Source: Engraulis encrasicolus
Lineage: Eukaryota > Chordata > Actinopteri > Clupeiformes > Engraulidae
Length of the DNA: 64,000 bases
Direction of reading: 5' to 3'
Assembly: GCF_034702125.1 (NCBI RefSeq)
Contig: NC_085880.1
Span: 47,841,096 to 47,905,095, forward strand
The translations under genes were made by a program, and so were the position numbers. Each line of letters starts with the position of its first letter. Positions within the stretch are counted from its first letter, which is position 1. Below the pieces are notes generated by a model. That model made no database searches. It was given only the letters and a program-made list of their open reading frames with translations, and was not told where the DNA came from. This document shows positions 1 through 12,351 of this stretch, in pieces.

Positions 1-51
1 GTTGAGAAACACCGGCCTAATGTAATGTAAAATCCACCTCTGCTGCTTCAG

Positions 52-234
52 ATGCTGCTGGTGTGGGAGCGGCAGGACAAGGGGGATAACGAGGACTATG
101 CCACCAACTCAGCGGTGCTCTCCCTGGAGATGTACGACGAGGTCTACCTGCAGCTGCCCAAAAACTTCAAGGTCCACGCCAACATGTGGAGCAACATTCA
201 CACCTTCAGTGGCTTTCTGCTGTATGCCAATTAG
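52..234 (+). CDS. C-terminal exon of a C1q-domain protein (partial gene)
   Basis: The exon follows a pyrimidine-rich acceptor ending in CAG at 49-51 and runs 60 codons to a TAG stop. The first ATG is an internal Met after the splice site, not a start. The peptide matches the end of a globular C1q domain: YATNSAVLSLEMYDEVYLQL is the usual strand before the last loop, and HTFSGFLLYAN is the classic C1q C-terminus. C1q domains trimerise in secreted proteins (C1q, collagen VIII/X, CTRPs, cerebellins). The rest of the domain and any collagen stalk must lie upstream of the window. The family member cannot be decided from 60 residues. Confidence 0.9.
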   Translation: MLLVWERQDKGDNEDYATNSAVLSLEMYDEVYLQLPKNFKVHANMWSNIHTFSGFLLYAN

Positions 235-280
235 CAGCACGCACGCACGCACGCACGCACTGCACCTTCCCAAAGCCTTT

Positions 281-367
281 AGAACAGAATAGAATAGAAT
301 AGAATAGAATAGAATAGAATAGAATAGAATAGAATAGAATAGAATAGAATGGAATAGGATAGAATAG
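281..367. repeat. (AATAG)n pentanucleotide microsatellite
   Basis: Tandem AGAAT/AATAG units in the 3' UTR of the C1q gene, degrading at the right edge (ggaataggat). Confidence 0.95.
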
Positions 368-450
368 ACTTTTTGTCATGCCAGCATGTCTCCATGCTAA
401 CATGTGGTCAAGCTGTACCCCACAGTCATGTAGCAACACACACACAAACG

Positions 451-564
<114 letters not shown>

Positions 565-967
565 CAGACACAGGTACATGTGTGCAAATGCTCTTTTAGC
601 ACATTATCAGCACAATCATTTTTTCCCCTTTTTTGCTGCAAGATGGATTATTTTCTTCAATTATTTGTTGCACATTTCCTTTGCTAAAAATCAATAAATT
701 TGAAAAGCAAAGAAAAACTGGTGTGGTGTACTTCTCTGGGTTTATGCAATTGTCACAACCACTGGCTCGTTAGTGGCAGTAACATAAAGGGAGACCACAC
801 CCATTTGTACATTTTAACCAAAAGTATCTTTATTTTACAACAATGGATATCAGTGGTGTGGAATAACCAAAGTAACATATGTGTCAGTAAGTGAGTGTTG
901 TACAAAGGTGCAAGTGTGGTGCAATCCCGGCCGTCGTCGGCGTGACCAAACGAATGTGCCAGTGTGA

Positions 968-968
<1 letters not shown>

Positions 969-1017
<49 letters not shown>
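969..1017. repeat. (GA)n microsatellite
   Basis: About 24 GA units directly adjoining the left end of the 1017-1307 MITE. Confidence 0.95.
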
Positions 1018-1019
<2 letters not shown>

Positions 1020-1307
1020 CATCTTAATATGGGACCTTGCCTCCTCCACTTCCCTCCTCCACTCGCTTCTCGTCATGATGACATCACTGACAACAGCATT
1101 ATATTTCAATATCTTGCAAAAGCTCAATTGTAGAGTCTTTTTCTCGTTTGCAATTGGGATGGTGAATGAAAAACAGTCCCTCAAAAGTTGCTAGTGGCTA
1201 GGCTGACAGCTGGGAAACTTTATCGTTTTCTCCACGGAGGACGGGCCAGGAGGCGGGGCGAGGAGACAAGCACGAGTGGAGGAGACAAGGTCACATATTG
1301 GGATGCA
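1017..1307. mobile_element. ~290-bp MITE with imperfect ~50-bp terminal inverted repeats (family M1)
   Basis: The left end (GTGCATCTTAATATGGGACC) and the reverse complement of the right end (GGGTGCATCCCAATATGTGA) are similar. The CCTTGCCTCCTCCACTT stretch mirrors AAGTGGAGGAGACAAGG. Related copies lie at 56873-57152, 59997-60270 and 63230-63531, with a partial one at 34210-34375. It is non-coding. Confidence 0.85.
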
Positions 1308-1441
1308 CCCAGAGAGACTGCTGATGGGAAGCCTTTTATAGGCAGCCCAATCAGCAGCCCCAGAGATATTCCATGTCCAGTCAGGCATAGCTCCACCTGC
1401 AGGTTGGAGGAAAGAATGCCCCCAAACACTAACCGGCAGAG

Positions 1442-1542
1442 ATGGTTTTCTTTCCTTTTGCATCTGTTTTTTTTTGTGTGAAGCACATTGAGTTGCACCT
1501 GAGTATGAAATGCGCTATAAAAATAAATTTGAGTTGACTTGA
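1442..1542 (+). mobile_element. 5'-truncated LINE 3' end with 19-bp target duplication
   Basis: The insert is flanked by an exact 19-bp direct repeat (CAAACACTAACCGGCAGAG at 1423-1441 and 1543-1561). Its sequence (aagcacattgagttgca, then a GACTTGA tail) resembles the 3' end of the L2/CR1-like LINE at 8154-8226. This is the signature of a 5'-truncated target-primed retrotransposition. Confidence 0.8.
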
Positions 1543-1561
1543 CAAACACTAACCGGCAGAG

Positions 1562-2706
1562 CTGGGCATGACACCGTAAATATTTGCACACATTTCATAA
1601 TTTTTGGCTCTGTACCCCACCACAATAGATTTGAATTAATTGACCCTCAATTCACCATCAGTGATGCAATCATTAAAGATCAACTTTCACTAAAATTTTA
1701 CTAACTTAATTAGTAACTTTTTAACTCTTTTTTTAGTAACTTTTAGAAACTTGTTTTTAGTAACATAACTTAGAAACTTAATTAGTAACTTTTTATTTTT
1801 TTTATTGGACTGTGCTGCCTTAACAGCTTATGGACCTAGACAATTAGACTCTATAGGCTATGTTGTGTTTTGTGTGTCTTTAATGTGCATTTACATGTGG
1901 ATTGTGGAGAAGTGTCATGGAAGACAAATTTTCGAACAAACAGACAATAAAAGTTTATGTTATCTTATCTTATAAATGTAATCGCTCCTTTTGAAAAACG
2001 GAGGGTCACCCCTAGTTACACACCCACATACTACGCTACCAAGTGGTGTGTCACCTCCACAGGCTGTTCCCCAATTTCCATAAACAATGCAGAGCCAGGA
2101 GCGAATCAGTAAATGTCACATGCCCGCCAATAGATGTGCTGTTTTTCTAAAGATTTTTTTTTTAATTGAGTATTTTTTTCCCACAAGTTTAAAATTGAAA
2201 GAAAAATGTCTGCACACTTTTGTTTATGTTTGGCACCTTTTAATCGAGAGTGCGGTGTGATCCGGCTATACACAGATTCCCACAAGTTTACAAATGAAGT
2301 GGCGGCTGGTGGCACGAAACCTCGATTAGCCTAGCTGGTTGCTACTCTCAGATACACACAGCAGGGTGAGGGAGCAAATCAGAGACGCATAATTTCTGCT
2401 TCATGGATATCCGTGAGAAGGAAACCCTGCCGTTTGTCCACAAGTCAATTTACTAGCCTACAAAGACAGCTTGAATCAAAGCAACCAGAACATTAAAAAA
2501 AACAAAAAAAAAACAATGCATAATACGTTCAATAATAATGGTGAGCACAGCAATATTGATGAAATGAGGATGAAAGTAGATCTCTTATGTGACTAATTTA
2601 AGTGTTGAGAATCTATCTAATAATTCAAGAAACATCTCTCTTTTGCTTCTTTTCCACTGCCGGTTTTCTGGTAGGCCTACAGCTTGACACAGCGCAACTC
2701 GCGCGC
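1562..2706. other. Non-coding stretch, mostly unrecognised
   Basis: A+T-rich sequence with short 'taactttttag'-type direct repeats at about 1700-1790. A probable non-LTR retroelement tail at about 1850-1975 ends in an AATAAAAGTTTATGTTATC-like motif followed by (TTATC)n. I see no gene. Confidence 0.5.
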
Positions 2707-4224
2707 CAGGCCTGGACTGGGAGAACAAAACGGCCCGGGCATTTTTTGGCTCAGACCGGCCCCACATACCGGTAATTAGCGGAGCACCGCCATTAAATTG
2801 ACGTAACTAATGTCCATCTGACAGAAAAAAACCCTCTCTTTCAGGTACCAATAAACCCCAACATACGTGCAGTGACTTCACCTTCAATTGTTTATTTAAA
2901 ATGAAGCTATGATTGGTCATGTAAGCTGGCAGAAAACCTGGAAGTTGAGAGAAGAGAGCCCCTAGCAGCTGGGGATGAACACTCACAAAGAGAGGGGGGC
3001 ACATACCTATTCACTATGATAGGCACATAGACCTTCACTATTGGGTTTGGAGTGTCTTGCTTCAGAAGTAGTTAACTTCTGCCTCAACAATCTGGCTTGA
3101 CTAGACAAGAACAGAGGGATAAATTATTAACAACAAATAATAGAATACTTAAACGTAATATCCAAATATATATTTATTGGTAGTCAGGTGTAAAGAAATC
3201 CTGCACACTGTCCATTCCACTAACCAATGTTGTATTTAAGTTTGTTGGTGGAATGGACAGTGTGCAGGATTTCTTTACACTTGAATCACAACCCCACCAG
3301 CCCAACCACAGAGGTGTGCAAAAGCATCTTTTTGAAATACCGGTATTTATTTGTAGTAACAATAATGTGCTTAGTGGCTACTCACTGGCTACTCTACAGA
3401 ATCACCAACAGCACCATTCCACCACAAAGACAGCAAATAGCACATGCCAGTGAATATTTTGGCCTTAAACATGAGCCGAATTTACAGGAGGAATAAAATG
3501 TCTCAGGAATTAACCATAAAGTTTAACATTAATCTCCATGTAGCCCATCAAAACAAATCGATATATTTATCACACGGATGAACACAATAGAAAACCAACT
3601 TTTTAAACAGTGCTATGCAACGCTATTGCTAAATCTCTGCTTAGCACAGATGCTAACAAATTATCAACCTGTTAACTTTGTGAGGAGAAATACAGTGTAG
3701 ATTCGTTGTGCATATTTTTCTGTAAATTGACATGTTCCTGTGTTACTCCTGCTGTGGGGAGACGTTGACGAGGGAGCACAGCAGCACACTCTGCCTGTGT
3801 GTTTCTGTTCACTTGCTCACTGTCATCACACGTCACTTGAAGTCAGTTTAGCAAACGGTGACTCCTTCTGAGTCAGAGTTTTGTTGTGCAAGCCTTCAAA
3901 TTGCCAAATTACACTTATGCTACACTTGTGTTATTAATAGGAATGAGAATCCTATCTATTTTGTTTCTTTTTAAAATAAATGTAGGCTAGACTGCATGGA
4001 TAGAACAATGTTATGTTTTCAAAATGGTAAAATGGTTTAGATTATGGAATTGCATGCATCATTGTGAGGCTTTGGTACCATGACTTTTTTTTTTTAAAGA
4101 GTAATTTCAGACATAGGCTAGTGATGATACTCATGTGAGAGTCTGTGGTGTATTTTCACTGTTGTTAAGGGGGCCCATTCAAAAAATATTGTCCCGGGCC
4201 CAGCCAAAGCTGTCAGCGGCCCTG
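2707..4224. mobile_element. Candidate degenerate hAT-type element
   Basis: The left end CAGGCCTGGACTGGGAG and the right end GCTGTCAGCGGCCCTG resemble termini of the hAT family also seen at 56279-57205 (CAGGGCCGCTGACAGCTTTG). I could not match an 8-bp target duplication, so the boundaries are tentative. No transposase reading frame is recognised. Confidence 0.4.
3188..3280. repeat. Perfect 33-bp inverted repeat (hairpin MITE)
   Basis: Positions 3188-3220 are the exact reverse complement of 3248-3280, around a 27-nt loop. Ends are GTGTAAAGAAATC / GATTTCTTTACAC. Perfect identity between the arms suggests recent insertion or arm homogenisation. Confidence 0.92.
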
Positions 4225-4710
4225 CGCACATAGACTATAGAGCATAGGCATATACCTACAAATCTCCATTGGTACACATTCAACTTGGAAAAGGAAAACC
4301 AAATGGATGCAATACAGTGCATTTTCTCTAAGACTTTATCTTCCTCAGGATACAAAAGCACACCTCTGCTTCTATGTGTCATTGTTGTCATGCTGAATAT
4401 CATACATACCATTGGGAAGAGGAGAATGTAAGCTTTCGAATGGTACCCCACATGTCCCTGTTCACAGCCATGATGTCTATACAAACATGCATCAAAGAGT
4501 GTGTGGGGAAAAAATGATGTTTTGTTGAATCGAGATTTCATGGGCACGAAACGCGTTTTTTGCGTGCTAAAGTCTTTTATATCTGAGGGGGCACCTGGGC
4601 AGGCATATCATATCTCCGGCAATAATGCCACCCCCTGGAACCGCCCTGGCCGAGGGCCGTCAAAATGGGTTACGTGGCGCTATTCCGACATGTCGCTATT
4701 CCGACGTTAA

Positions 4711-5119
4711 AGGGACAGTTTGGTCAATTTCAACATGCAGTTGTAATGCTCACACTACCCTGGACTTGTCAGTGCCTGAGATTTTTTTTTCTTCTTCTTC
4801 AGCCGTTTCCGAGATCCTGGTCATTGTAATGGGGGCAGCTCTTTGTTTACATTTCAAAAAAACATTTTTATTTATTCCCAAAAACATCCAAAAGTTTTAA
4901 AACATCAGCAGACAACTAGCAAACACCACTACCTTTTGTGAAAATATTTGGAGTTGGCCTATGTTTCATTTTTTTAAAATGTAAACAAACGCTGCCCCCA
5001 TTAGAATTGCTCATATCTCGGAAAGGGCTGAGCCGAAAAATGTGGCATCACCAGGTACTGACAAGTCAAGGGTAGCGTGAGCAATACAACTGTATGTTGA
5101 AATTGACCAAACTGTCCCT
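4711..5119. mobile_element. piggyBac-like MITE, TTAA target sites
   Basis: Inverted termini AGGGACAGTTTGGTCAATTT / AAATTGACCAAACTGTCCCT are flanked by TTAA at 4707-4710 and 5120-5123. TTAA duplication is characteristic of the piggyBac superfamily. A diverged relative is at 54556-54968. It has no coding capacity. Confidence 0.85.
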
Positions 5120-5216
5120 TTAATGTCTATTGTCGGAATACCGACACGTTTTCCACCGTCCGCCGCTATTCCTACATGCCGCTATTCCGACATCTTTTTT
5201 AAGTAGCCTATAGGCC

Positions 5217-5262
5217 TATCCCTAACCCTAACCCTAACCTTAACCCTAAACCCTAACCCTAA
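5217..5262. repeat. Interstitial telomere-like (CCCTAA)n tract
   Basis: About seven CCCTAA units with two variants (CCTTAA, CCCTAAA), lying in the loop side of the 4660-5385 foldback. Confidence 0.9.
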
Positions 5263-5385
5263 CCCAATTGCAATGGCACACTGCTCGCGTGGGGATAAAA
5301 AGTGTCGGAATAGCGGCATGTTGTAATAGCGGCATGTCGGAATAGCGCTATGTCGGAATAGCGATTGCCCCCCGTCAAAATGCCC

Positions 5386-5696
5386 AGCATGCCATACTGT
5401 CAGTCCAGCCCTGTCTCCCGCCACTTTTTGCTTTACGATTGAGCTGTGCCGTATCGAATCAAAAAAGCAAAAAGTGGTGGCCGAGTCACGCTTTGTCGAG
5501 CTGTAGGCATACCAGCAAACCGGCAGTGGAAAAGAGGCATTTATCTCCTCCTGTTTATTTGTTCCCCACACAACTCCAAAGTAAATACCAATTTATCTCC
5601 AATTTAGAGGGTGACTTACCAGTGGTGCGACCGTGTGCAGTGCAAAGTCTCATGGCATTGGACATAAATTGCTGAAGCTATCAGTCAACAATTCTC
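5386..5696. other. Non-coding spacer left of the LINE
   Basis: No gene or repeat recognised. The short open frames have no family features. Confidence 0.4.
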
Positions 5697-8226
5697 TTGC
5701 AGTTGGCGAATAATTCACCCAGGTCACCTTTCTGGTCTTTTCTTCTGAGAGAACGTTTTCTTAGAGCCTTAAAAAGAAAATGCAGAGTAACCGAGCGTCT
5801 TTGGAGGAAAACTAAATTAGAAGTCCACAGACAATCCCTTAGGGATGAGATCTCCTCCTACAATAATGCGGTACGCTCAGAGAGAAAAGCATATTTTTCC
5901 AAAATCATAACAGACAACCAGCATAATGCGAAAGTTCTTTTTTCCACTATTGACCACCTGCTTAATCCAACACATAGCAATAACAACCTAAATGCAGCAT
6001 CACATGCCAAGTGCGAGGAATTTGCTAGATTTTTTAATAAAAAGATTGCCGACATTAGAGAAGGCATCTGACCTCTGTCGCCCACTCAGGCAGTACACCG
6101 AGGGGAGGGTTAAACCCCCCTAGGAGACCTGAGAGCTTCCAAAAGTTTTGTCCAATTACAGAGGACGACCTCTGTAAAATAGTCAGGGAAAGTAAGCAGT
6201 CTACCTGCAGCCTTGACGCGATCCCCACATATCTGCTAAAAAAAAAACATACTTGGTTGCTTAGCAGCACCTTTACTGCAAATTGTTAACACCTCTATGC
6301 TTACAGGCATTTTTCCAAGCTCACTCAGAACAGCCATGGTAAAGCCTCTTCTCAAAAAAAAAAACTGATTTAGATCAACATTCTTTAAACAACTTTAGAC
6401 CTATATCAAACCTCCCCTTTATAAGCAAAATACTGGAAAAAAAGTTGTATTTAAACAGCTTAATCAACATCTGGCTGGGAATGATATCTTGGAAAAATTC
6501 CAATCAGGCTTCAGAGCCAACCATAGCACCGAAACAGCACTAACCAAAATAATAAGTGATCTTAGGCTCAACACTGCCGCAAACAAAGTTTCAGCACTTA
6601 TCCTCCTCGACCTCAGTGCCGCCTTTGACACGATAGATCACAACATACTAATTGACCGCCTTGAATCTTGGGTAGCTTATCCGGTCACGTCTTAGAGTGG
6701 TTCAAAACATATATTACAGGAAGACAGTTTTTTGTCACCATCGGAGAATACGTCTCCAACAAGTATGATGTGCCTTTTGGAGTTGCTCAGGGTAGTTGCT
6801 TGGGCCCTCTCCCTCTTCTCTCTCTATATGTGTGCCCCTGGGCTCCATCATCAGAGAGCACAATGTTGATTTTCATAGCTATGCCGATGACACTCAACTA
6901 TATATCTCTGTCGAGCCTAGCCAAACCACTGCCATTCATGCCTTGACTAAATGCATGTCTGCCATTACAGATTGGATGAACAGTAACTTCCTAAAATTAA
7001 ATGAAGATAAAACTGAAGTGTTGCTCATTGGGCCTAAGAAAAAACGTGCAAAACTCCGACCTAAGCATACACATTAAAGATAAGGTTACTAGCCTAGGTG
7101 TGGTCATAGACTCGGATATGAGCTTTGAGTCTCACATCAACAAGATAACAAAATCTGTTTTTTTTCCATCTTAGAAATGTCAACAAAGTGCGTGGCTTGA
7201 CCCCCCGACAAGACGCTGAGAAACTTATTCATGCCTTTGTCACCAGTAGGATAGACTACTGCAATGCTCTTTTCTCTGGTCTCCCAAAAAAATTAATTGA
7301 CAAATTGCAACTCATTCAAAGAATCCTAACAAGAACCAGAATGAGAGAGCACATCTCTCCTGTCTTGGCAGACCTGCACTGGTTACCTGTCTCATACAGA
7401 ATCGACTTTAAGATTCTGCTCACAGTATTTAAAGCATTAAATGGACTTGCCCCTAGCTATATCTCAGACATGCTCTCTTTTTATGCCCCTGCTCGAGCTC
7501 TCAGGTCCACTGATGCCAAGCTGCTAAGGACCCCCACCCCCCCGCAGAAGAAGATCGGCGACGCCGCGTTTGCCTGCTATGCGCCCAAGAGATGGAACAC
7601 CCTCCCCATCGAGATCCGATCAGCCACCTCCGTCGACTCCTTTAAGAAGCAGCTGAAGACCCACCTCTTCATCCTTGCCAACTCCTAGCTGCCAAGGACG
7701 TCATAGTGTCCCAGCCGCCGCAGCGCCCTTACTACTCGCAATCCAGCCCTGGCAGGGGGCTCCCCTAGGTGGCCGCTGGTCTCTGCCTGAGGTTTCTTCC
7801 TGACTACAGGGGGTCTTTTTTCTCAGACCTCACTGAGCTTTTTTTTCCCCCTCACAAACTATGAATCAAGTGAAAGGGAGTTTTTCCTCACCCCTGATGC
7901 GACCAGGTGCCCGCACCTGAGCGCCCAATCTCTGTGCGACTATCTATGACTTATGATAGGCCCAGCCACTATGGACCTTACACATCTAAGAATCCTGGTC
8001 CTAACCTACGTTGACCTTATGACTCTACATTCTCTGTCTATCTCTTCTTCCTCTGCCTTCCTGCTTTTTCTGCCTCTCCTCTATACCTCTCCTTTTAAAT
8101 CTATCTCTCCTCTCCTTTTAAATCTATCTCTAACAATGTTTTTTCCCATTTGTTAAGCACTTTGAGTTACATGCCTTGTATGACACAGTGCTATACAAAT
8201 ACAATTATTATTATTATTATTATTAT
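5697..8226 (+). pseudogene. L2/CR1-like LINE, 5'-truncated reverse-transcriptase ORF broken by frameshifts
   Basis: Successive open stretches in different frames (5697-6071, 6489-6695, 6668-6946, 6796-7077, 7188-7688) together cover a non-LTR retrotransposon ORF2 from the endonuclease/RT linker to the C-terminus. Recognisable RT blocks are FQSGFRANHSTETALT, LILLDLSAAFDTIDH, the GVAQGSCLGP motif and the catalytic SYADDTQLYI (YADD at 6880-6891). A C-terminal RIDYCNALFSGLP / HWLPVSYRIDFKIL region follows. The 3' end reads aagcactttgagttaca and finishes in (ATT)n at 8209-8226. No apurinic endonuclease domain is seen, and at least three frameshifts make the copy inactive. Confidence 0.88.
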
Positions 8227-8342
8227 TCTTTTTGCCATTTCTCTCTCACTGCCTAATGAAGGTCTAGCAACCGAAGAGTAACAGTAAAAAAGAGCACTTC
8301 TGAAAGTTTCAGGGAAAATGTAATTGCGCATAGACTTGAAAA

Positions 8343-8467
8343 GAGCAGGGGTTTATTTCTCAAAAGAGAAGCTGTTAGCAACTTCGGTAGTTGCCAATGG
8401 GAAAATGCATTGAAAACAACAAAGTAGCTAATGTAGTAAGCAACTTTGGTTTCGAGAAATGCACCCC
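8343..8467. mobile_element. Foldback MITE with 'GGTGCATTTCTC' ends
   Basis: The termini TTTATTTCTCAAAAG and TTTCGAGAAATGCACCCC are inverted. GTTGCTAAC-type motifs occur inside both arms. The same terminal family recurs at 13820, 16790-16878, 16961 and 60764-60885. Confidence 0.6.
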
Positions 8468-8861
8468 TGATTTGTTGTAAGTTTATCTCAACTGAGAGGA
8501 CTATGTGGCATGCGCACGCTAGCTGCTTTGGCTAATTGTCTTTGCGTTGGGTGACGTGATGTATTTGTTGACATCTTTTTTACATTTGTCAAAGCGGACA
8601 TTTTGAGGATGGCAACAGCCAAAATATAATACATTAATGGGTTGTCAGGAGTTTATGTAAGTAAAAATGATGTTGCCAACCGCTACTTTCAATGAACTTA
8701 CCCACAGTCTATTTGTAAGTGTCCTGAAAAACTGAGTGAAATTGTTCATTGGCTTTCCAAAATCTTAAACAAGGAATGAGATTAACACTTTATTTTAAGG
8801 GGGCTTTCATTGCAGTGTACTTACTCATTAGGTATCGTGGGAGAACTAGTATCATATAGTT

Positions 8862-11800
8862 CAGGGACGTGCACAGGAATTTCAAAGGGCAGTTGCTCTA
8901 ACCTGAAGAAAGGGCAACCCCCCCCCCCCCAAAAAAAAAAAAAAAAAAACATCAACAATGAGCGGCCTTCAGAAATTTTTAGGAAACTGCACCATTGGTA
9001 TTATTATTTTTAGTAGTAGTAGTAGAAGTAGTATATTATTGTCATAATTATTAATATTATTTTATTGTATAGTATCTTGAATGCATACCATATGATATAA
9101 GCTTAACATGCTAGTTTTTAAACATGTAGGCCTACCTATTGATCATATCAGAGTTGATCAGCCTTATGCCCACCTGCCCTAAATGTCTCCTGATCCACAT
9201 TTCCTCATGTGTGGTATGTGGCTGTCCCTAAATTAAATGAAATTTATGAGAAAAAGCCTTGATAGTTTTTAAACCTGTAACTTATCAGTCACAGAGATGA
9301 TCAGTCTTATGCCTACCTGCCCTATGTGCAGAGGTCTGTGGCTCTGAGTCATTCTCATCTTAAATGAAATGAAATTATGAGTAAATTAATAGGCTAAATA
9401 TGAGGATGCTTAATCAATTAACCCACTGTCATCTTTATAATCCTTGTAGCAGCCAAAGTAGACTTTAAGTTATAATAAATAGAAATAGTTTAAAAATGGT
9501 TAAAAAGATCATTTAATTTGAATTTGAAATTTCATTAATATGCATATTCCATGATTAAAATGATGAATATTATATAGGAAAGCTAAAACAATAAGAATTC
9601 ACAGGTTTAGGTCATTTGTTGGGTCTTTTGTAGCCTATATTAAAAATGTGTACTGTCGCTTTAAGAATTGACGAGCCGGCTTTCATTTCAGATCGCAAAG
9701 AACCGTGGCGTGGGAGCGACCAGTTCTTATCTGTTGCTCTGAAGCTCCGAGCTTCTCGCAGACTTTATAACCTTTTATTTTCATTACAGATATTTTAGTT
9801 AGTTCATGCACATTTTGTAGGCCTATGTCTTGAGAACAGTAAACGTCAGTTATCATGTGGAGTGGATTTATTTCAATTACATGGACATTGACAGTGGAAA
9901 CAGTAGGCCTATCTTTGGGTCGGAGAATATATCAGCGTAAGAAAAAGCACTTTCCAAGCAGTCTCACCAAGATCAAACCTCTACAATCCTGAAAAAGATG
10001 CGCTGCCTCACCTGCACCTGCTCATTTTTTTTTCGCAGCCAACTCCAGAGATGTGCTTCCTTTAGCTAGCCTACCCCCTTAAGTTCTCTCTTGCTTGATA
10101 AAACGACATGTCATCTGCATGTTTCTTAGTTGGGTTAGCCTTCCACAAAACAACCTGAGCCATGTAAAACATTGACAATGACTGCAAGCTAGCTGGTTGT
10201 CGTTTTTCCCCAATATCTGAACGTGGCACACCGGCTGTCAGATTATTTGATCACTAAACGTCCTAAACTCGACATCGGCTTTAAGAGGCATTAATTGTGG
10301 TCATGTAATGTAGGCTAATAGGCTACTGTGTAGTCTGCTATGTTTCCAGCTCACCTCAGGCCGCCAGGGCAGTCGCTCTACTCCCACGACATCTTCGACA
10401 TATTTTGCGTCTCTGCCCTGGTCGCATCGCATGCATGCTTGCTCACCCCTCCCTCCCATGTAGAGCTGCGCGCAGGCCCGGAGTGGGCCCTGTAATCAGG
10501 CCGGGATTTTAATTCACATCTAGGCCACTTTGATATGGAAAATCACTCACAATGCATTTTATTGGACTCATGTTAAAGTAGGGGCCTAGAGTATATTGTC
10601 AAGTTAACAGAAAACTTTAACTTTACAAAGTGTAGGCTAATTCAAATTGAAACAAATAGGCCTAGGCTATGACAACAAAAAAAGAAAAGCTATATTTGTA
10701 TTTGAACATGAGTTATTTGACCAATCAAACTGCATTTGCCATCACAAAAAAGTTCTCAACAACTTGCATGTATCTGTGGATGTGAGTGTGGTTTACTGTG
10801 GAGTCAGGCTCCATGTTCTGCTTGTCTGATGCTCCACATGCATGGTAGGCCTACTAATGTGCAATAGTCCCGTGGTGTTAGGCCCACATGTAGGCTGTCT
10901 TGTCCTTACTTGTCTTGTTCAGGGATGCAAAATGAATTTCAGATTCAATAACAATTGATATCCCCAATACATGTTTTTTCATTCTTATTAAATTGTATTT
11001 CTTTTAAAATAGGCTACCCATAATATGGCCATTTTAATGAATGCTTTTACAGTAATTACAGAAGGCCTATCCAAATCATTGCTTCCTTGTCAAGAACAGT
11101 TGACAAATACTGTTGACTTGGAGAAAAAAAAACAATGGCGACACGCCTTTGATGCGCAAAGCTGTTCGATGTCGGGTTGCCTACAAAAGACCGATAGCAG
11201 CAAAAAGTCACCCTGCATTTGTAGCCTTGCTTGAGCGTATTCTTGGACTCACACAGAGCCGTGAAGTTAGTAACGCCCGCTGAGATATCATATCAATTTA
11301 TCCCCCCTCTCACATTCTCGTCGCAACTGTCACATCACCAAACGTTTTATTCACATTTCATTTGCAAACATGCATGCCAAGATTGTCGTTGTCACCCTAT
11401 TACTTGTGTTACTGGACTTATTATTGAGCCTATTCACATGCGCACTGCTGTCATGCTACTAGGCCTATATGTGGCCATTAGGATTCAAAACTTGTCGAGC
11501 TGATTGTGAGTGCGTCAAGTGACATCCAAGTTCCCTCCGACGTTTGAAAACTAACTGAAGCTTTCAAAAGGTTCATTACAAACCATACTTTGTATACCGA
11601 CAATAAAGGCTTTCTATTCTATTCTATACAGATTTTTTATCGCGAGGCATTCCATGCAATGCTTGGGAGGGAGTAATGGCATGAGCTGTCACTTCACCTT
11701 TGCTTTCTTTAATCCTACCTGCGCTTTGCTTCATCATTCCGTCGCTCTCTCTCTCGCTCGCTCTCTTTCCCCTTTTAATCGCTCGTTTGCTTTTCTTCAA

Positions 11801-12351
11801 TAATACAAATCGGGTTAAGCACACGCCACGGCGGTTCTCCAGTGCTCGCGCCATGTCTGGGCTCTCAAGTCGCTTCCAAATAACGCCAATTGCCACGAAC
11901 TTAAAATATTATTTTAAGAAAGTAAAGATGAGTTGAATTATACCCCATACACTGTCCTGTTCCTATACGTTTCTGACTCCTCATCGCCGACTTCTGTTGT
12001 GGTTGAGGTAGTAGAAAGGGATGCATTTAATTTGACTATTATTAAGCTACACGCAGATTTCAAGTGCACCTTTCTTCGCGCATTTCGCCGCGCCTCCCCA
12101 TGGACTCTTTGGCGCCTAGATGGTTGCACCTTAATAATCTGCTGTGGTGCTGCCGGTGGCTGCGCTGTCATAGTGAATATTTATGCAGACTACAAGTGAC
12201 CATTGCATTTAGAATAACCCAAGTGAGAAATTTAAAAATATTTCCTCATGGTCCAACGGGCCACACCCGAATTTTGGGCCGGGAAATCTCCCGATAGTTA
12301 TAATGGCCACCCCGGCATTGACCGTGGGCAACTATGCTCTGCACGTGCCTG
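8862..12351. mobile_element. 3.5-kb hAT-type element with exact 8-bp target duplication
   Basis: Ends CAGGGACGTGCACAGG and GCACGTGCCTG are inverted repeats. The flanks carry the exact 8-bp duplication ATATAGTT at 8854-8861 and 12352-12359, diagnostic of hAT transposition. I recognise no transposase (no hATC motif, no intact large ORF), so it looks non-autonomous or decayed. An internal CAGGCCCGGAGTGGGCC motif near 10474 may be another hAT end nested within. A poly-C/poly-A run is at 8918-8949. Confidence 0.82.

Larger units (their letters stand above)
4660..5385. mobile_element. Foldback element built of 'CTATTCCGACATG' repeats, nested and with a telomere-like loop
   Basis: The left side carries repeated GCTATTCCGACATG motifs (4677-4706). 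The right side carries their reverse complement (CATGTCGGAATAGC) several times between 5300 and 5365. The flanking CCGTCAAAATG sequence is also duplicated (4658 and 5373). A TTAA-type MITE is nested at 4711-5119. A related foldback lies at about 25122-25475. Confidence 0.7.
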
